From the NCBI GenBank assembly GCA_963843275.1, contig CAWJJM010000010.1, positions 310,001 to 374,000 of the forward strand: a stretch of 64,000 nt of DNA, written 5' to 3'. Position numbers and translations under genes: made by a program. The stretch is from CAWJJM01 sp963843275. GTDB lineage: Bacteria; Acidobacteriota; Thermoanaerobaculia; Multivoradales; JBCCEF01. Shown here piece by piece: positions 27,007-37,850 of this stretch. Positions within the stretch are counted from its first letter, which is position 1, and every line of letters starts with the position of its first letter. The notes under the pieces are model-generated. The model searched no databases. It had not been told where the DNA came from and worked only from the letters and a program-made list of their open reading frames with translations.

Positions 27007-27353
27007 CGCGCCTCCTTCCCGAACGCCCGCACCAGCCAGTTGAACAGGGCGATCACCAGCCCGCCGAGGATCGCCGCGCCGCAGCCGTCGACCCGCAGGC
27101 CGTCGAGCAGCGCCGCCGCCAGCCACAGCATGGCGCCGTTGATCACCAGGTAGAAGAGCCCCAGCGTGAGGACGAGGAGCGGCAGCGAGAGCAGCGTCAC
27201 CAGCGGCTTGACCAGCAGGTTGATCAGCCCCAGGACCAGTCCCGCGAGGAACAGGTAGAGCAGGCCTCCCTCGTAGGCCACGCCGGGGACCAGCCAGGCC
27301 GCCAGCAGCAGCGCCAGGCCGTTGAGGACCACCTGCACCAGGGCGCGGATCAT
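27003..27353 (-). CDS. Phage-holin-4/DUF360-type four-helix membrane protein, 116 aa
   Basis: Four hydrophobic helices with the family signature NLLVKPLVTLLSLPLLVLTLGLF and INGAMLWLAA. Despite the domain name, such proteins occur in most bacteria outside phages and their job is not settled. ATG 27353 overlaps the Nudix stop and the SDR start overlaps its own stop. Confidence 0.82.
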   Translation of the reverse strand: MIRALVQVVLNGLALLLAAWLVPGVAYEGGLLYLFLAGLVLGLINLLVKPLVTLLSLPLLVLTLGLFYLVINGAMLWLAAALLDGLRVDGCGAAILGGLVIALFNWLVRAFGKEAR

Positions 27354-27793
27354 CGCTCCTCCCTTCCGGCCGCCGCCTGCCGCCGGCTCTCCCAGGCCTG
27401 CCGGGCCGCCTCGGCCACCCGGCGCTCGTTGGCGAAGCTCAGGTGGCGCAGCGCGTCGTCCCACAGGAACCAGGCGGCGCCGGAGACCTCCTGGGGATCG
27501 AAGTCCCGGCACGAGCCGGCGCGGTAGTCGAGCAGGAAGTAGTCCACCGTCTTGTGGATCCGGCGCCCCTCCTCGAAGAACCAGTAGGCGATCCGGGGCA
27601 GCTCGGCGACCGGCTCGCCGCGCACCCCGGTCTCCTCCTCCACCTCGCGCACCGCCGCCTGCTGCGCGGTCTCCCCGGCCTCGATGTGCCCCTTGGGGAG
27701 CTGCCAGCGCCTGCCCCCCTTGAGCGCGATGAGCAGGATCTCCTCGCCCCGCGTCACCACGCCGCCCGCCGAGCGCTGGTGCTCGGTCCTCAC
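27350..27793 (-). CDS. Nudix hydrolase, 147 aa
   Basis: The Nudix box GHIEAGETAQQAAVREVEEETG is complete (G-x5-E-x7-REUxEExGU). The N-terminus RSAGGVVTRGEEILLIALKGGRRWQLPKG is typical of Ap4A-type or general NDP-X pyrophosphatases. Start GTG 27793 has GGAGG about 12 nt upstream. It is coupled to the holin-like gene by a 4-bp overlap. Confidence 0.86.
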   Translation of the reverse strand: MRTEHQRSAGGVVTRGEEILLIALKGGRRWQLPKGHIEAGETAQQAAVREVEEETGVRGEPVAELPRIAYWFFEEGRRIHKTVDYFLLDYRAGSCRDFDPQEVSGAAWFLWDDALRHLSFANERRVAEAARQAWESRRQAAAGREER

Positions 27794-27818
27794 GTCGTCA
27801 CCCGCCTCCCCGCCCGCC

Positions 27819-28418
27819 TCAGTTGGTGTCGTCGCCGCCGGCCGGGACCGGGGTCCAGGAGGGCAGCGTGTCGGGCTCGACGCCGACCGAGCGCAGGGCG
27901 TCGGACCAGGCCGCCTCCGCGTCCGGCGCGAAGACCAGGTCGGCCTGCACCGGCGCGATCAGCCAGTCGTTGCGCAGGATCTCCTCGAGAAGCTGGCCTT
28001 CGCCCCAGCCTGCGTAGCCGAGGAACAACCGGAAGCGGGCCGGCGGGTGGGCGGCCAGGCGCCCGAGGTCGGCGACGTGCTGGGTCAACGCCAGCCCCTG
28101 GGAGATCTCGTTGGCGGCCTCCGTGCCGACCGCGCCGCCGGCCCCGTCCTCGAAGCCGAACAGGACGCTGCCGAGCTGCGGCTGCACCGGCCCGCCGAAA
28201 TGGGTCAGGGTGCCCCGGTCGCCCCCCCAGGGAATCTCCATGCCCTCCAGGATGTCTCCCACCGGGATGCCGGTCGGCCGGTTGACGATGATCCCCAGGC
28301 TGCCCTCGTCGGCGTGGTGGATGAGCAGGACGACGCTCTTGCGGAAGAACGGATCCTGCACCTGGGGCAGAGCGACCAGCAGCACCGGCGGGCTGAGATC
28401 GGGCGCGGAGGGCAGCAT
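27819..28418 (-). CDS. yqgE: YqgE/AlgH family protein (DUF179), 199 aa
   Basis: Opens with PPVLLVALPQVQDPFFRKSVVLLIHH and carries GIIVNRPTG and HFGGPVQPQLGSVLF, the conserved YqgE/AlgH blocks. The family has a small alpha/beta fold of unknown biochemical role, linked to transcriptional control in some species. It is the first gene of the minus-strand operon reaching to 25637. Confidence 0.88.
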   Translation of the reverse strand: MLPSAPDLSPPVLLVALPQVQDPFFRKSVVLLIHHADEGSLGIIVNRPTGIPVGDILEGMEIPWGGDRGTLTHFGGPVQPQLGSVLFGFEDGAGGAVGTEAANEISQGLALTQHVADLGRLAAHPPARFRLFLGYAGWGEGQLLEEILRNDWLIAPVQADLVFAPDAEAAWSDALRSVGVEPDTLPSWTPVPAGGDDTN

Positions 28419-28426
28419 CCCGGGTC

Positions 28427-28432
28427 AGTCTA
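28427..28432 (-). promoter_or_regulatory. -10 box TAGACT, leaderless type, for yqgE
   Basis: On the minus strand TAGACT ends 8 nt before ATG 28418. No Shine-Dalgarno sequence. Confidence 0.5.
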
Positions 28433-28541
28433 TCGCGGGGCGGCGGGGGCCGCGCGTGATAATCTCGACGGGCGATTCCGCCTTCCCCGGCGGGCTCGTC
28501 TCCCCGAGCACCACCCCGGGCCATCCCATGGAGCGCGACCC

Positions 28542-31313
<2,772 letters not shown>

Positions 31314-31561
31314 GCACCGGCCGTGGCGACCGAAAAAGCCCCGTACCGGGGAGGGATCCGGCACGGGGTGGAGGAGAGGGAGCTGAAGGAGAGCGGAGCC
31401 TCATCGAGACTCCGGAACGGGCCCAACTCCCGGCGGCCCGTCCATTCGAGAGAACCGTCCGGAGAGGGCGGCGATTCCCGCTGCGGGTCGCCACCGGGCG
31501 ACGATCTTGAAATGATTTCAGACTCTCGGCCCGCCTGCGGGGTGGACCCGGTCGTTTTTTC
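31314..31561 (+). other. Structured, GGA-rich intergenic region (possible RNA element)
   Basis: 248 bp with no convincing gene. After an A5 run (31333-31337) a hairpin forms: CCCCGT (31339-31344) pairs with ACGGGG (31363-31368) and CCGG with CCGG inside it, leaving the loop GGAGGGAT. Several GGA triplets follow (about nine within 150 nt). Further on is the perfect palindrome TGAAATGATTTCA (31508-31520), then a GC-rich stem CGGG/CCCG and T6 (31555-31560) ending right before ATG 31562. This could be a small RNA or long leader with its own terminator. It could also be a structured 3' UTR of acnA. Confidence 0.35.
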
Positions 31562-32551
31562 ATGAACCAGCGCATCTTCGTCACCGGCGCCACCGGCTAC
31601 ATCGGGCTGCCGCTGGCCCGCCGGCTCGCCGCCGCGGGTCACGAGGTGCGCGCCCTGGTGCGGAGCTCGAGCGACCGGGAGCGGATCGCGGAGCTCGCCG
31701 CCGCCGGGGTGACGCCGTGCGTCGGCGACCTCCTCGACCGCGCTTCGATGCGCGAGGGCATGTCCGGCGCCGACCTGGTGGTCCACGCCGCCGCCGAGCT
31801 CGACCCGGCCCGCCCCGAGGCCGCCATGCGGCGGATCAACGTCGAGGGCAGCGACCACGTCGCCGCGCTGGCCTACAAGCTGGGGGTCGGACGCCTGCTG
31901 CTGCTGTCCTCGATCGCCGCCTTCGGCGGCAGCCCCGCCGACGGGACGCCGGCGCGCGAGGAGACCCCGCGCCGACCCGACCCGCCCACCTCCTACGCGG
32001 CGACCAAGCGCGCCGGCGAGGAGGCGGTACGCGCCTGGGCCCGCCGCGGCCTGCGCCTCAACGTGGTGTGGCCGAGCCTGGTCTACGGGCCGCCCGGCAA
32101 GAAGCGGGGCGCCAACGTCCTGCTGCGCCGCTTCGCGAAAGGCCGGATCCCGGTGCTCGCGGGGGGTGACCGGCGCACCTCCTGGGTCTTCCTGGAGGAT
32201 CTCGTCGACGGCCTCGTGCGGGTGGTCGAGCGGGCCCCGGCGGGCCGCGACTACCTGCTGACCGGCGAGGTGGCCCGCCTCGACGAGGTGATCGCCCGGG
32301 TGTGCACGCTCGCCGGCACGCGGCCGCCCCGCCTGCGGCTGCCGGTGGGCGCGGTCAAGGCGGCGCTGATCGTCGCCACGCCGTACTACCGGTTGCGCGG
32401 CTGGCGCCCGCCCGCCACCCCGGGCGAGGTGGACAGCCTCGGGCGCCACTGGGCGTTCGACGACGGCCGCGCCCGGCGCGAGCTCGAGTGGAACCCGCGC
32501 GGCCTGGCGGCCGGGCTGCCGCCCACGGTGGAGCACCTGCTCGCCGGCTGA
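31562..32551 (+). CDS. NAD(P)-dependent epimerase/dehydratase (extended SDR), 329 aa
   Basis: The N-terminal Rossmann motif VTGATGYIGLPLARRLAAAGH, the Asp in GDLLD, LLSSIAAFG (Ser) and SYAATKRAGEE (Tyr/Lys) define an extended SDR of the dihydroflavonol-4-reductase / 3-beta-HSD group; NVVWPSLVYGPPGKK fits the substrate loop. The start codon directly follows a T6 run and has no Shine-Dalgarno sequence. The substrate cannot be assigned. Confidence 0.84.
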   Translation: MNQRIFVTGATGYIGLPLARRLAAAGHEVRALVRSSSDRERIAELAAAGVTPCVGDLLDRASMREGMSGADLVVHAAAELDPARPEAAMRRINVEGSDHVAALAYKLGVGRLLLLSSIAAFGGSPADGTPAREETPRRPDPPTSYAATKRAGEEAVRAWARRGLRLNVVWPSLVYGPPGKKRGANVLLRRFAKGRIPVLAGGDRRTSWVFLEDLVDGLVRVVERAPAGRDYLLTGEVARLDEVIARVCTLAGTRPPRLRLPVGAVKAALIVATPYYRLRGWRPPATPGEVDSLGRHWAFDDGRARRELEWNPRGLAAGLPPTVEHLLAG

Positions 32552-32579
32552 GACGGCGCCACCGCGCCGGCCGGCGTGC

Positions 32580-32585
32580 GAGAAT
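32580..32585 (+). promoter_or_regulatory. -10-like GAGAAT, leaderless type, for queD
   Basis: GAGAAT ends 9 nt before ATG 32595. It is weaker than the TAnnnT boxes elsewhere but in the same position. Confidence 0.35.
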
Positions 32586-32594
32586 CGGCCTCCG

Positions 32595-32987
32595 ATGTTC
32601 ACCGTCTTCAAGGACCAGACGTTCGCGGCCGCCCACGCGATCCGCGGCCACGCGGGCGAGTGCCGGCACCTGCACGGCCACAACTACCGGGTGCGGGTGC
32701 ACGCCGCCGCGGAACGGCTCGACGACCTCGGCATGGTGGTCGACTTCGCCGACCTCAAGGAGGTGGTCGGCGAGGTGCTCGCCCCGTTCGACCACCGGGT
32801 GATCAACGAGGTGCCGCCCTTCGACCGGCGCAACACCACCGCGGAGCTGATCGCCGAGTTCGTCGGCAGGGAGGTCGGCACCCGCCTGGCAGCCCGCACC
32901 GAGGGCCGGGTGCACGTGGCCCGGGTGGAGGTGTGGGAGAACGAGACCGCCTGCGCCGTCTTCGAGCCGCCGGCGGGAGAACGGTGA
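32595..32987 (+). CDS. queD: 6-carboxy-5,6,7,8-tetrahydropterin synthase QueD, 130 aa
   Basis: Converts 7,8-dihydroneopterin triphosphate to 6-carboxytetrahydropterin in queuosine precursor (preQ0) synthesis. Zinc ligands are in AAHAIRGH and CRHLHGHNYRV; the catalytic Cys is in GECRH, and DHRVINEVPPF and VWENETACAVFEP complete the fold. The GTGA overlap with queE supports the pathway assignment. queC, queF and folE are not in the window. Confidence 0.9.
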   Translation: MFTVFKDQTFAAAHAIRGHAGECRHLHGHNYRVRVHAAAERLDDLGMVVDFADLKEVVGEVLAPFDHRVINEVPPFDRRNTTAELIAEFVGREVGTRLAARTEGRVHVARVEVWENETACAVFEPPAGER

Positions 32988-33682
32988 GCCGCGCGGAGCC
33001 CGCCCGCGCCGCGGACCCCCACCTTCGCCTGCCGTCGCGCGAACGGTTGCGGATCCACGAGATCTTCTACTCGCTCCAGGGCGAGTCCACCCGCGCCGGG
33101 CTGCCGTGCGTCCTGGTGCGGCTCACCGGCTGCCAGATGCGCTGCACCTGGTGCGACACCGCCTACGCCTTCCACGCGGGAGAGTGGTGGAGCGTCGGGG
33201 AGGTCCTCGAGCGGGTGGAGTCGTTCGGCTGCCGCCTGGTCGAGGTGACCGGCGGCGAGCCGCTGCTCCAGCCGGCGGTGCACACGCTGATGCGGCGGCT
33301 CTGCGACCGCGGCCACGAGGTGCTGCTGGAGACCGGCGGCGGCCTCGACATCGCGCCGGTCGACCCCCGGGTGCGTCGCATCGTCGACGTCAAGTGCCCG
33401 GGGAGCGGCGAGCTGGCCGGCAACCGCTGGGCCAACCTCGACCTGCTCACCGGCCGCGACGAGCTGAAGTTCGTCCTCGCCGGCGAGGACGACTACCGCT
33501 GGGCCCGGGACCTGGTCCGCCGGCGCCGCCTGGCGGAGCGCTGTGCGGTCCACTTCTCGCCCGTCCACGGCCGCCTCGAGGCGCGGCAGCTCGCCGAGTG
33601 GGTGCTGCGCGACCGGCTGCCGGTGCGGGTGCAGCTCCAGCTCCACAAGCTGCTCTGGGGCGCCACGGCCCGCGGCGTCTAG
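32984..33682 (+). CDS. queE: 7-carboxy-7-deazaguanine synthase QueE (radical SAM), 232 aa
   Basis: Uses SAM, a 4Fe-4S cluster and Mg2+ to turn QueD's product into 7-carboxy-7-deazaguanine. Cluster cysteines are in GCQMRCTWCDTAYAF (Cx3Cx2C). FYSLQGEST upstream, VEVTGGEPLLQP (SAM/GGE motif) and a short C-terminal half match QueE. Start GTG 32984 overlaps the queD stop. The region after the gene (32 bp) is convergent with the next minus-strand gene. Confidence 0.92.
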   Translation: MSRAEPARAADPHLRLPSRERLRIHEIFYSLQGESTRAGLPCVLVRLTGCQMRCTWCDTAYAFHAGEWWSVGEVLERVESFGCRLVEVTGGEPLLQPAVHTLMRRLCDRGHEVLLETGGGLDIAPVDPRVRRIVDVKCPGSGELAGNRWANLDLLTGRDELKFVLAGEDDYRWARDLVRRRRLAERCAVHFSPVHGRLEARQLAEWVLRDRLPVRVQLQLHKLLWGATARGV

Positions 33683-33714
33683 GCGCGGCGGCGGGCGCGT
33701 CCGCGGCGTCGCGC

Positions 33715-35151
33715 TCACGCGCCGCGGGGGAGAGCCTCGGGCCCGCCCGGGGAACCGTCCCGGGGAGTGGCCGCCGGGACCGCGGGCGACAGCGCCACCA
33801 GGGTGCAGACCAGGGCGGCGGGGACCAGGTGCAGCAGCAGGCGGGGCAGACTGTTGCGCACCAGCAACCCGGGGTCGAGCGGCGCCGAGAGGTACACCCA
33901 GAGGTAGAAGCCGGCCTGCAGCAGGAGGACGGCGGCGGCGGCGCGCGTGCGACGGACCACCAGGAGCGCCGGGACCAGCGCCAGGAGCCACGGCAGCCCG
34001 TGCCACTCCGGCCTGGAGAACGCCGAGCGGGCCGCCTCGGCCACCGCGGGCCAACGCCCCGCGTCGAGGGCGCCGGCGTTGGTCGGGCTGAAGAGGTGGT
34101 GGCCGAGGACCCCGACCGCCCAGGGGACGGCGACGAGCGCTGGCGGCAGCGCCAGCCGCCCGAGGCGGGGGAGGGCGCGCCGGGACGGCACCGCGGCGAG
34201 CCCGCCCCCGGCGGGGAGGCCGTGCACGAAGCGCGCGGTCACGAGGAAGGCGGCGAGCGCCATCCCCTCGATCTTGACGCCCGCGGCGAAGGCGGCGGCG
34301 AGCCCGACCCGCAGGTCGTCCGCCGCCGCCCCCTCCGCCGCCGGCGCCCCGACGAGCGCCGGAAGGGCGGCGAGCAGCGCGGCGGCGAGCGGCAGGTCGC
34401 CGCCGCCGGCGGCGTCGTACCCGATGCCGAAGAAGGCCACGGTGCAGGCCACCGCGGCGACGCCGGCCTGCAACGGGTGGCGCCGGACCCCCCCCGCCGC
34501 CAGCGCGCGGCGTGCGAAGGCCACCGCGAGCGCCGCGAAGACCACCGACCACAGCAGCATGGCCCGCTCCTCGAAGCGGCCGCGGACGATCGCGGTGGCG
34601 GCGTAGAGATCGGGCAGCAGGTTCGGGTAATCGGGATGGTTGGCGAGGCCGAGCGGATCGGACAGGAAGGACCAGTCGATGCCGTGGGCCCAGAAGGAGT
34701 GCTTCCCCTTGACCCCCCAGTGGTAGACGAAGTCGGGGATGGCGATGCGGCGGCTCCACGCGGCGGCGGCGAAGGCGGCCAGCGGCAGCAGGGCGAGGGC
34801 GTCTCCCCAGCCGAAGGGGACCGGCCCGGGGGCGGGGGCGACGGCGACGGCCGTGGAGCGGCGCGCGCGCGCGACGGCGACCGCCACCGCCAGCACCAGC
34901 CCCAGGCCCACCGCCAGCGTCCGGCGGCTCCAGGCGACGCCGCCGAGGTCGAGCCCGAGGAGCAGGACCGCGAACGCCACCTGGCCGGCGAGGACCGCCA
35001 GCGGCAGCCGGCGGCGGCGCGGCCCGGCGGCAGGCGCCGCGGCCTCCACCAGCGCCGCACCGACCGCGGCGGTCGCCGCCAGCAGCACCAGGAGGGGGAG
35101 CAGCGTGGCCAGCCCGCGCAGGAGGCGGACCCAGAGCTCGGCAGCGCTCAT
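33715..35151 (-). CDS. Polytopic membrane protein, GT-C glycosyltransferase-like, 478 aa
   Basis: About ten to twelve membrane segments with an N-terminal periplasmic loop that reads FVYHWGVKGKHSFWAHGIDW and NHPDYPNLLPDLYA. An acidic residue in the first loop and the HPDYP motif recall GT-C polyprenyl-sugar transferases (ArnT/PMT style), but no firm family match can be claimed. ATG 35151 overlaps the preceding gene's stop (ATGA), so the two are co-translated. Confidence 0.7.
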   Translation of the reverse strand: MSAAELWVRLLRGLATLLPLLVLLAATAAVGAALVEAAAPAAGPRRRRLPLAVLAGQVAFAVLLLGLDLGGVAWSRRTLAVGLGLVLAVAVAVARARRSTAVAVAPAPGPVPFGWGDALALLPLAAFAAAAWSRRIAIPDFVYHWGVKGKHSFWAHGIDWSFLSDPLGLANHPDYPNLLPDLYAATAIVRGRFEERAMLLWSVVFAALAVAFARRALAAGGVRRHPLQAGVAAVACTVAFFGIGYDAAGGGDLPLAAALLAALPALVGAPAAEGAAADDLRVGLAAAFAAGVKIEGMALAAFLVTARFVHGLPAGGGLAAVPSRRALPRLGRLALPPALVAVPWAVGVLGHHLFSPTNAGALDAGRWPAVAEAARSAFSRPEWHGLPWLLALVPALLVVRRTRAAAAVLLLQAGFYLWVYLSAPLDPGLLVRNSLPRLLLHLVPAALVCTLVALSPAVPAATPRDGSPGGPEALPRGA

Positions 35152-35597
35152 CGCGGCGCCGGCCGCACCCGGTAGAGCACTCCTCCCGGGAAGCGCTCCA
35201 CCTCCTCGAGGCGGGGCAGGTCGAGGCGCGTGTCGAAGGCCGCGACCCACTCGGCGAGCTGCGGCGCGCGCGGGTCGCGGAGGGCGAGGACCCGCTGCCG
35301 CGGCAGCAGGTAGGCACCCCACAGCGCGAAGAAGTCCTCCTGCAGCGGGTTCGTGCTGCCGCCGGTGAACGCGACCACGTCCCCCGGCCCGAGCCGCGGC
35401 GCCACCTGGTCGCAGAACAGCTCGAGACCGCGCGCCCCGGGCATGCCCAACCTCAGGTCGGCGACGGAGCCGCTCCGCGGCGCCGCGGGAGCGGCGGCGA
35501 AGCGGGCCGCCTCCACCGCGAAGCCCGCCGCCGTCCAGAGCAGGAGCGCGCCGGCCGCCACGGCGGCCGGCCAACGGGGAGCGGGGGGGGCGGGCAC
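35148..35597 (-). CDS. Membrane-anchored hypothetical protein, 149 aa
   Basis: The start is GTG 35597, because TATGAT lies 6 nt upstream on the minus strand and no ATG gives a full protein. One N-terminal membrane helix (AAVAAGALLLWTAAGFAV) is followed by a small soluble domain (PGDVVAFTGGSTNPLQEDFF; GAYLLPRQRVLALRDPR), probably periplasmic. It may be a distant relative of the divergent neighbour at 35627. It is coupled to the GT-C-like gene. Confidence 0.65.
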   Translation of the reverse strand: MPAPPAPRWPAAVAAGALLLWTAAGFAVEAARFAAAPAAPRSGSVADLRLGMPGARGLELFCDQVAPRLGPGDVVAFTGGSTNPLQEDFFALWGAYLLPRQRVLALRDPRAPQLAEWVAAFDTRLDLPRLEEVERFPGGVLYRVRPAPR

Positions 35598-35603
35598 GGG
35601 CGG

Positions 35604-35609
35604 ATCATA
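35604..35609 (-). promoter_or_regulatory. -10 box TATGAT, leaderless type, minus strand
   Basis: TATGAT ends 6 nt before GTG 35597. Only 4 bp separate it from the opposing -10 box at 35614-35619. Confidence 0.5.
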
Positions 35610-35613
35610 GCGA

Positions 35614-35619
35614 TACCAT
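35614..35619 (+). promoter_or_regulatory. -10 box TACCAT, leaderless type, plus strand
   Basis: TACCAT ends 7 nt before ATG 35627. It is part of a 29-bp divergent intergenic region with two overlapping promoters. Confidence 0.4.
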
Positions 35620-35626
35620 CGCCGCC

Positions 35627-36076
35627 ATGGCCGCGCCCCCGACCGCCGTATCCCGCCCCGTCCGGCGCCCGGCGGGCGCCTGGGGGGCCGCCCTCGTCGC
35701 CGTCGCCGCGGTCGCGGCGGTCGTGGCGCTGCGCGGCGCCGATCTGGCCCGCGGCCGGACCCTGACGGCGCGGGGCGAGCGGACCTGGCACGCGTGGGTG
35801 GTGCGGCAACCGCGCCTGCTGGCGCAGCTCGAGGCGGTCGCGGTCGAGCTGCCGCCCGGAGCCCGGGTCCACCTGGTGGTGCCGCCGGCCACGGACGGCG
35901 TCTGGCTGGCCACCCTCGCCCCCTACTACCTGCCGGCCCAGTACCTGGGGGCCGTGGTCCCCCGCGGGACGACCTTCCCGACGATGGCGGGCGACTGGGT
36001 GGTGACACTGGACCCGCGGGCCGCGCAGGTCCGCCGGGTGGATCAGTCCAGCGCCACCCGCGACCAGTGGAAGTAG
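35627..36076 (+). CDS. Membrane-anchored hypothetical protein, 149 aa
   Basis: An N-terminal anchor helix (AWGAALVAVAAVAAVVAL) is followed by a soluble domain with VHLVVPPATDGVWLATLAPYYLPAQYLGAVVP. Same length and layout as the divergent protein at 35148-35597. The last 34 bp overlap the 3' end of the ApbE-like gene on the other strand. Function unknown. Confidence 0.6.
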   Translation: MAAPPTAVSRPVRRPAGAWGAALVAVAAVAAVVALRGADLARGRTLTARGERTWHAWVVRQPRLLAQLEAVAVELPPGARVHLVVPPATDGVWLATLAPYYLPAQYLGAVVPRGTTFPTMAGDWVVTLDPRAAQVRRVDQSSATRDQWK

Positions 36077-37185
36077 GTCACCAACGGCGCTCCCCGGCCG
36101 TCGCCGAGCAGCCAGAGGATGGACGGCGCCGGCTGCAGGCCGCCGAGGCGGAGGAGGCCCTCGCGGTTGCCGAGGACCGTGAGGCTGGCCGCCAGCCCCT
36201 CGGCGTCCACAGCCAGCCCGCTCACCGCCACCACCCCGACCACCCCCTCCGCCGGCTCCCCGGTGCGCTGGTCGAGATAGGGAGCGTAGCGGTCGCCGGC
36301 GATGCGGAGCGGGCGATGGACGGTGGAAGACACCGCCAGCGCCTCGTCGTGCAGGCGCACGCGGTCGAGGGCGCGATCGACGCCCGGGAAGGCCGGCAGC
36401 AGGACCGGCCAGCCGCCGCGCTCGGGCCCCTCGCCGAAGGCACGCCGCACCCAGCCCACCTCCACGAAGCCGTCGGCGGCGCCACGCCCGCGGAGCACCT
36501 CGACCGCCCGGTCCACCGCGAAACCACGCGAGAACCCCCACAGGTCGGCGCGCACCCCGGCGGCGAGCGCGGCGTTCGGCCCGGCGGTGTCGACGGTGAG
36601 GCCGGCGCAGTCCGCGCTGGCGGCGGCCGCCGCCAGCCGGTCGGCCGGCGGCCGTGCGGCGGCGCCGTGCGGCAACCCCCACAGGTCGTCGAGCCGGCCG
36701 CCGAGCGGGCCGTAGGCGCCGCGCGTCCAGGTGCAGAAGCCCTCGGCCCGGGCGAGGAGCTCGGCCAGCCGCGGGTCGACCCGGACCGGCGGGCCGCCGG
36801 CGGCGGCGTTGAGCGCCGCCAGGGTCCCCGGCGTCGCCGCGGCGCCGACCGCGGTCAGACGCTCGATCTCGCGGATCTCCTCGACGGCGGCGCGCAGCGC
36901 GCCGTCCGCGTCCGCCCGCGCCATCCCCCGCACCTCCACCCGCACCCGCTCCCCGAAGGCCGTCGCCGTCGCCAGCCGCGCCGGGACCACGGCGGCGGCC
37001 ACCTCCGGCGGCAGCGCGGGCCGCTCGGTCTGGCCCGGGGTGCGGGTGATGCCCTGCGGCGGCGGCGCCGGCGGCAGGGCGGGGGGCTGCTGGGCCGCCG
37101 TCCGCGGGCGGGGGACCAGCGCGAGCAGGAGGATCAGGAGCAGCGGGCGGGCGGCGCGGAGGAGCTGGGCGGCGGGAGCACGCAC
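36043..37185 (-). CDS. ApbE (FAD:protein FMN transferase)-like protein with degenerate motifs, 380 aa
   Basis: ApbE attaches FMN to Thr of exported flavoproteins. The scaffold is visible (IREIERLTAV; LAALNAAAGG; DDLWGLPHG; FAVDRAVEVLRGRG; DAEGLAASLTVLG), but key blocks are altered: DLWGFSRG for DlGGiaKG, VSSTVHRPL for TSGdy, and YLDQRTG for HiiDPrTG. Catalysis may be lost or changed. Start GTG 37185 is preferred over ATG 37203 because TATCAT ends 6 nt before it and it gives a better signal peptide (LLRAARPLLLILLLALVP). Confidence 0.7.
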   Translation of the reverse strand: MRAPAAQLLRAARPLLLILLLALVPRPRTAAQQPPALPPAPPPQGITRTPGQTERPALPPEVAAAVVPARLATATAFGERVRVEVRGMARADADGALRAAVEEIREIERLTAVGAAATPGTLAALNAAAGGPPVRVDPRLAELLARAEGFCTWTRGAYGPLGGRLDDLWGLPHGAAARPPADRLAAAAASADCAGLTVDTAGPNAALAAGVRADLWGFSRGFAVDRAVEVLRGRGAADGFVEVGWVRRAFGEGPERGGWPVLLPAFPGVDRALDRVRLHDEALAVSSTVHRPLRIAGDRYAPYLDQRTGEPAEGVVGVVAVSGLAVDAEGLAASLTVLGNREGLLRLGGLQPAPSILWLLGDGRGAPLVTYFHWSRVALD

Positions 37186-37191
37186 CCCGGC

Positions 37192-37197
37192 ATGATA
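37192..37197 (-). promoter_or_regulatory. -10 box TATCAT, leaderless type, for the ApbE-like gene
   Basis: TATCAT ends 6 nt before GTG 37185 on the minus strand and is the main reason to prefer that start. Confidence 0.4.
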
Positions 37198-37252
37198 CGG
37201 CATGGTCCGGGCCGCCGCGCCGGGCTCCGCCGCCGGTCCCGCGGCGCGCCGG

Positions 37253-37678
37253 TCAGGGTGCCCCGCGCCGCGCCGCCCGGCGGTGGAGGCCCCAGGCGGC
37301 GAGGCCCATCGCCCCGTCCGCGACCCCGGACAACGGCACCGCCCACGCCGCCTCGCCGCCGGCCGCCGCGGCGAGCAGGAACAGGCAGGCGGCGGCCTTG
37401 GTGCACACCAGGAGCGTGACCGTGCCCGACCGCCGGTGCTCGAGCAGGTAGCCGAAGGCCACCACGAAGTGGAACACCCCGGCCTGGCGCAGGAAGAAGA
37501 GCGGTTCCGCGTGGGGCCAACCGGCGAAGGCCGCCGCCCAGGCCGGCGCCAGCAGCAGCATCGCCCCCACGCCGACGCTGTGGGCGGCGATCAGGCCGAC
37601 CCCCCAGCGCTCCCGACGCGCCCAGCGCGCGCGGCCCGGCGCCGCGGCGACGGCGGTTGCACGGGGCTCGGCGATCAT
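37253..37678 (-). CDS. Small polytopic membrane protein, 141 aa
   Basis: Four hydrophobic segments (about residues 28-46, 60-78, 86-103, 110-128) with the loop FFLRQAGVFHFVVAFGYLLEHRR. No family recognised. TATGCT lies about 21 nt upstream on the minus strand. It stands alone between the acyltransferase and ApbE-like genes. Confidence 0.6.
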   Translation of the reverse strand: MIAEPRATAVAAAPGRARWARRERWGVGLIAAHSVGVGAMLLLAPAWAAAFAGWPHAEPLFFLRQAGVFHFVVAFGYLLEHRRSGTVTLLVCTKAAACLFLLAAAAGGEAAWAVPLSGVADGAMGLAAWGLHRRAARRGAP

Positions 37679-37850
37679 CGCGGACAGGGCTCCGCGCCCA
37701 GCATAGGTCCCGCGCCCGCGCCCGCGACCACCCCCGCGGGCAGCCCCGCCGACGCCGACCGGTGGGCCGCCGCCCGCCTGCAGGCGCCGGACGACGGGGG
37801 CGGGCCGTGCCGGCGGGACGCACGCGGCGACGCCCCCCGCGGTCGCCGGG

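Noticed and set aside
27003..27353. Prophage holin
   Set aside because: The domain name is historical; no other phage gene is near and the gene is in a housekeeping-like operon.
31323..31565. 80-codon frame in the spacer after acnA
   Set aside because: No recognisable protein features; the region has RNA-like hairpins and the frame overlaps the next start.
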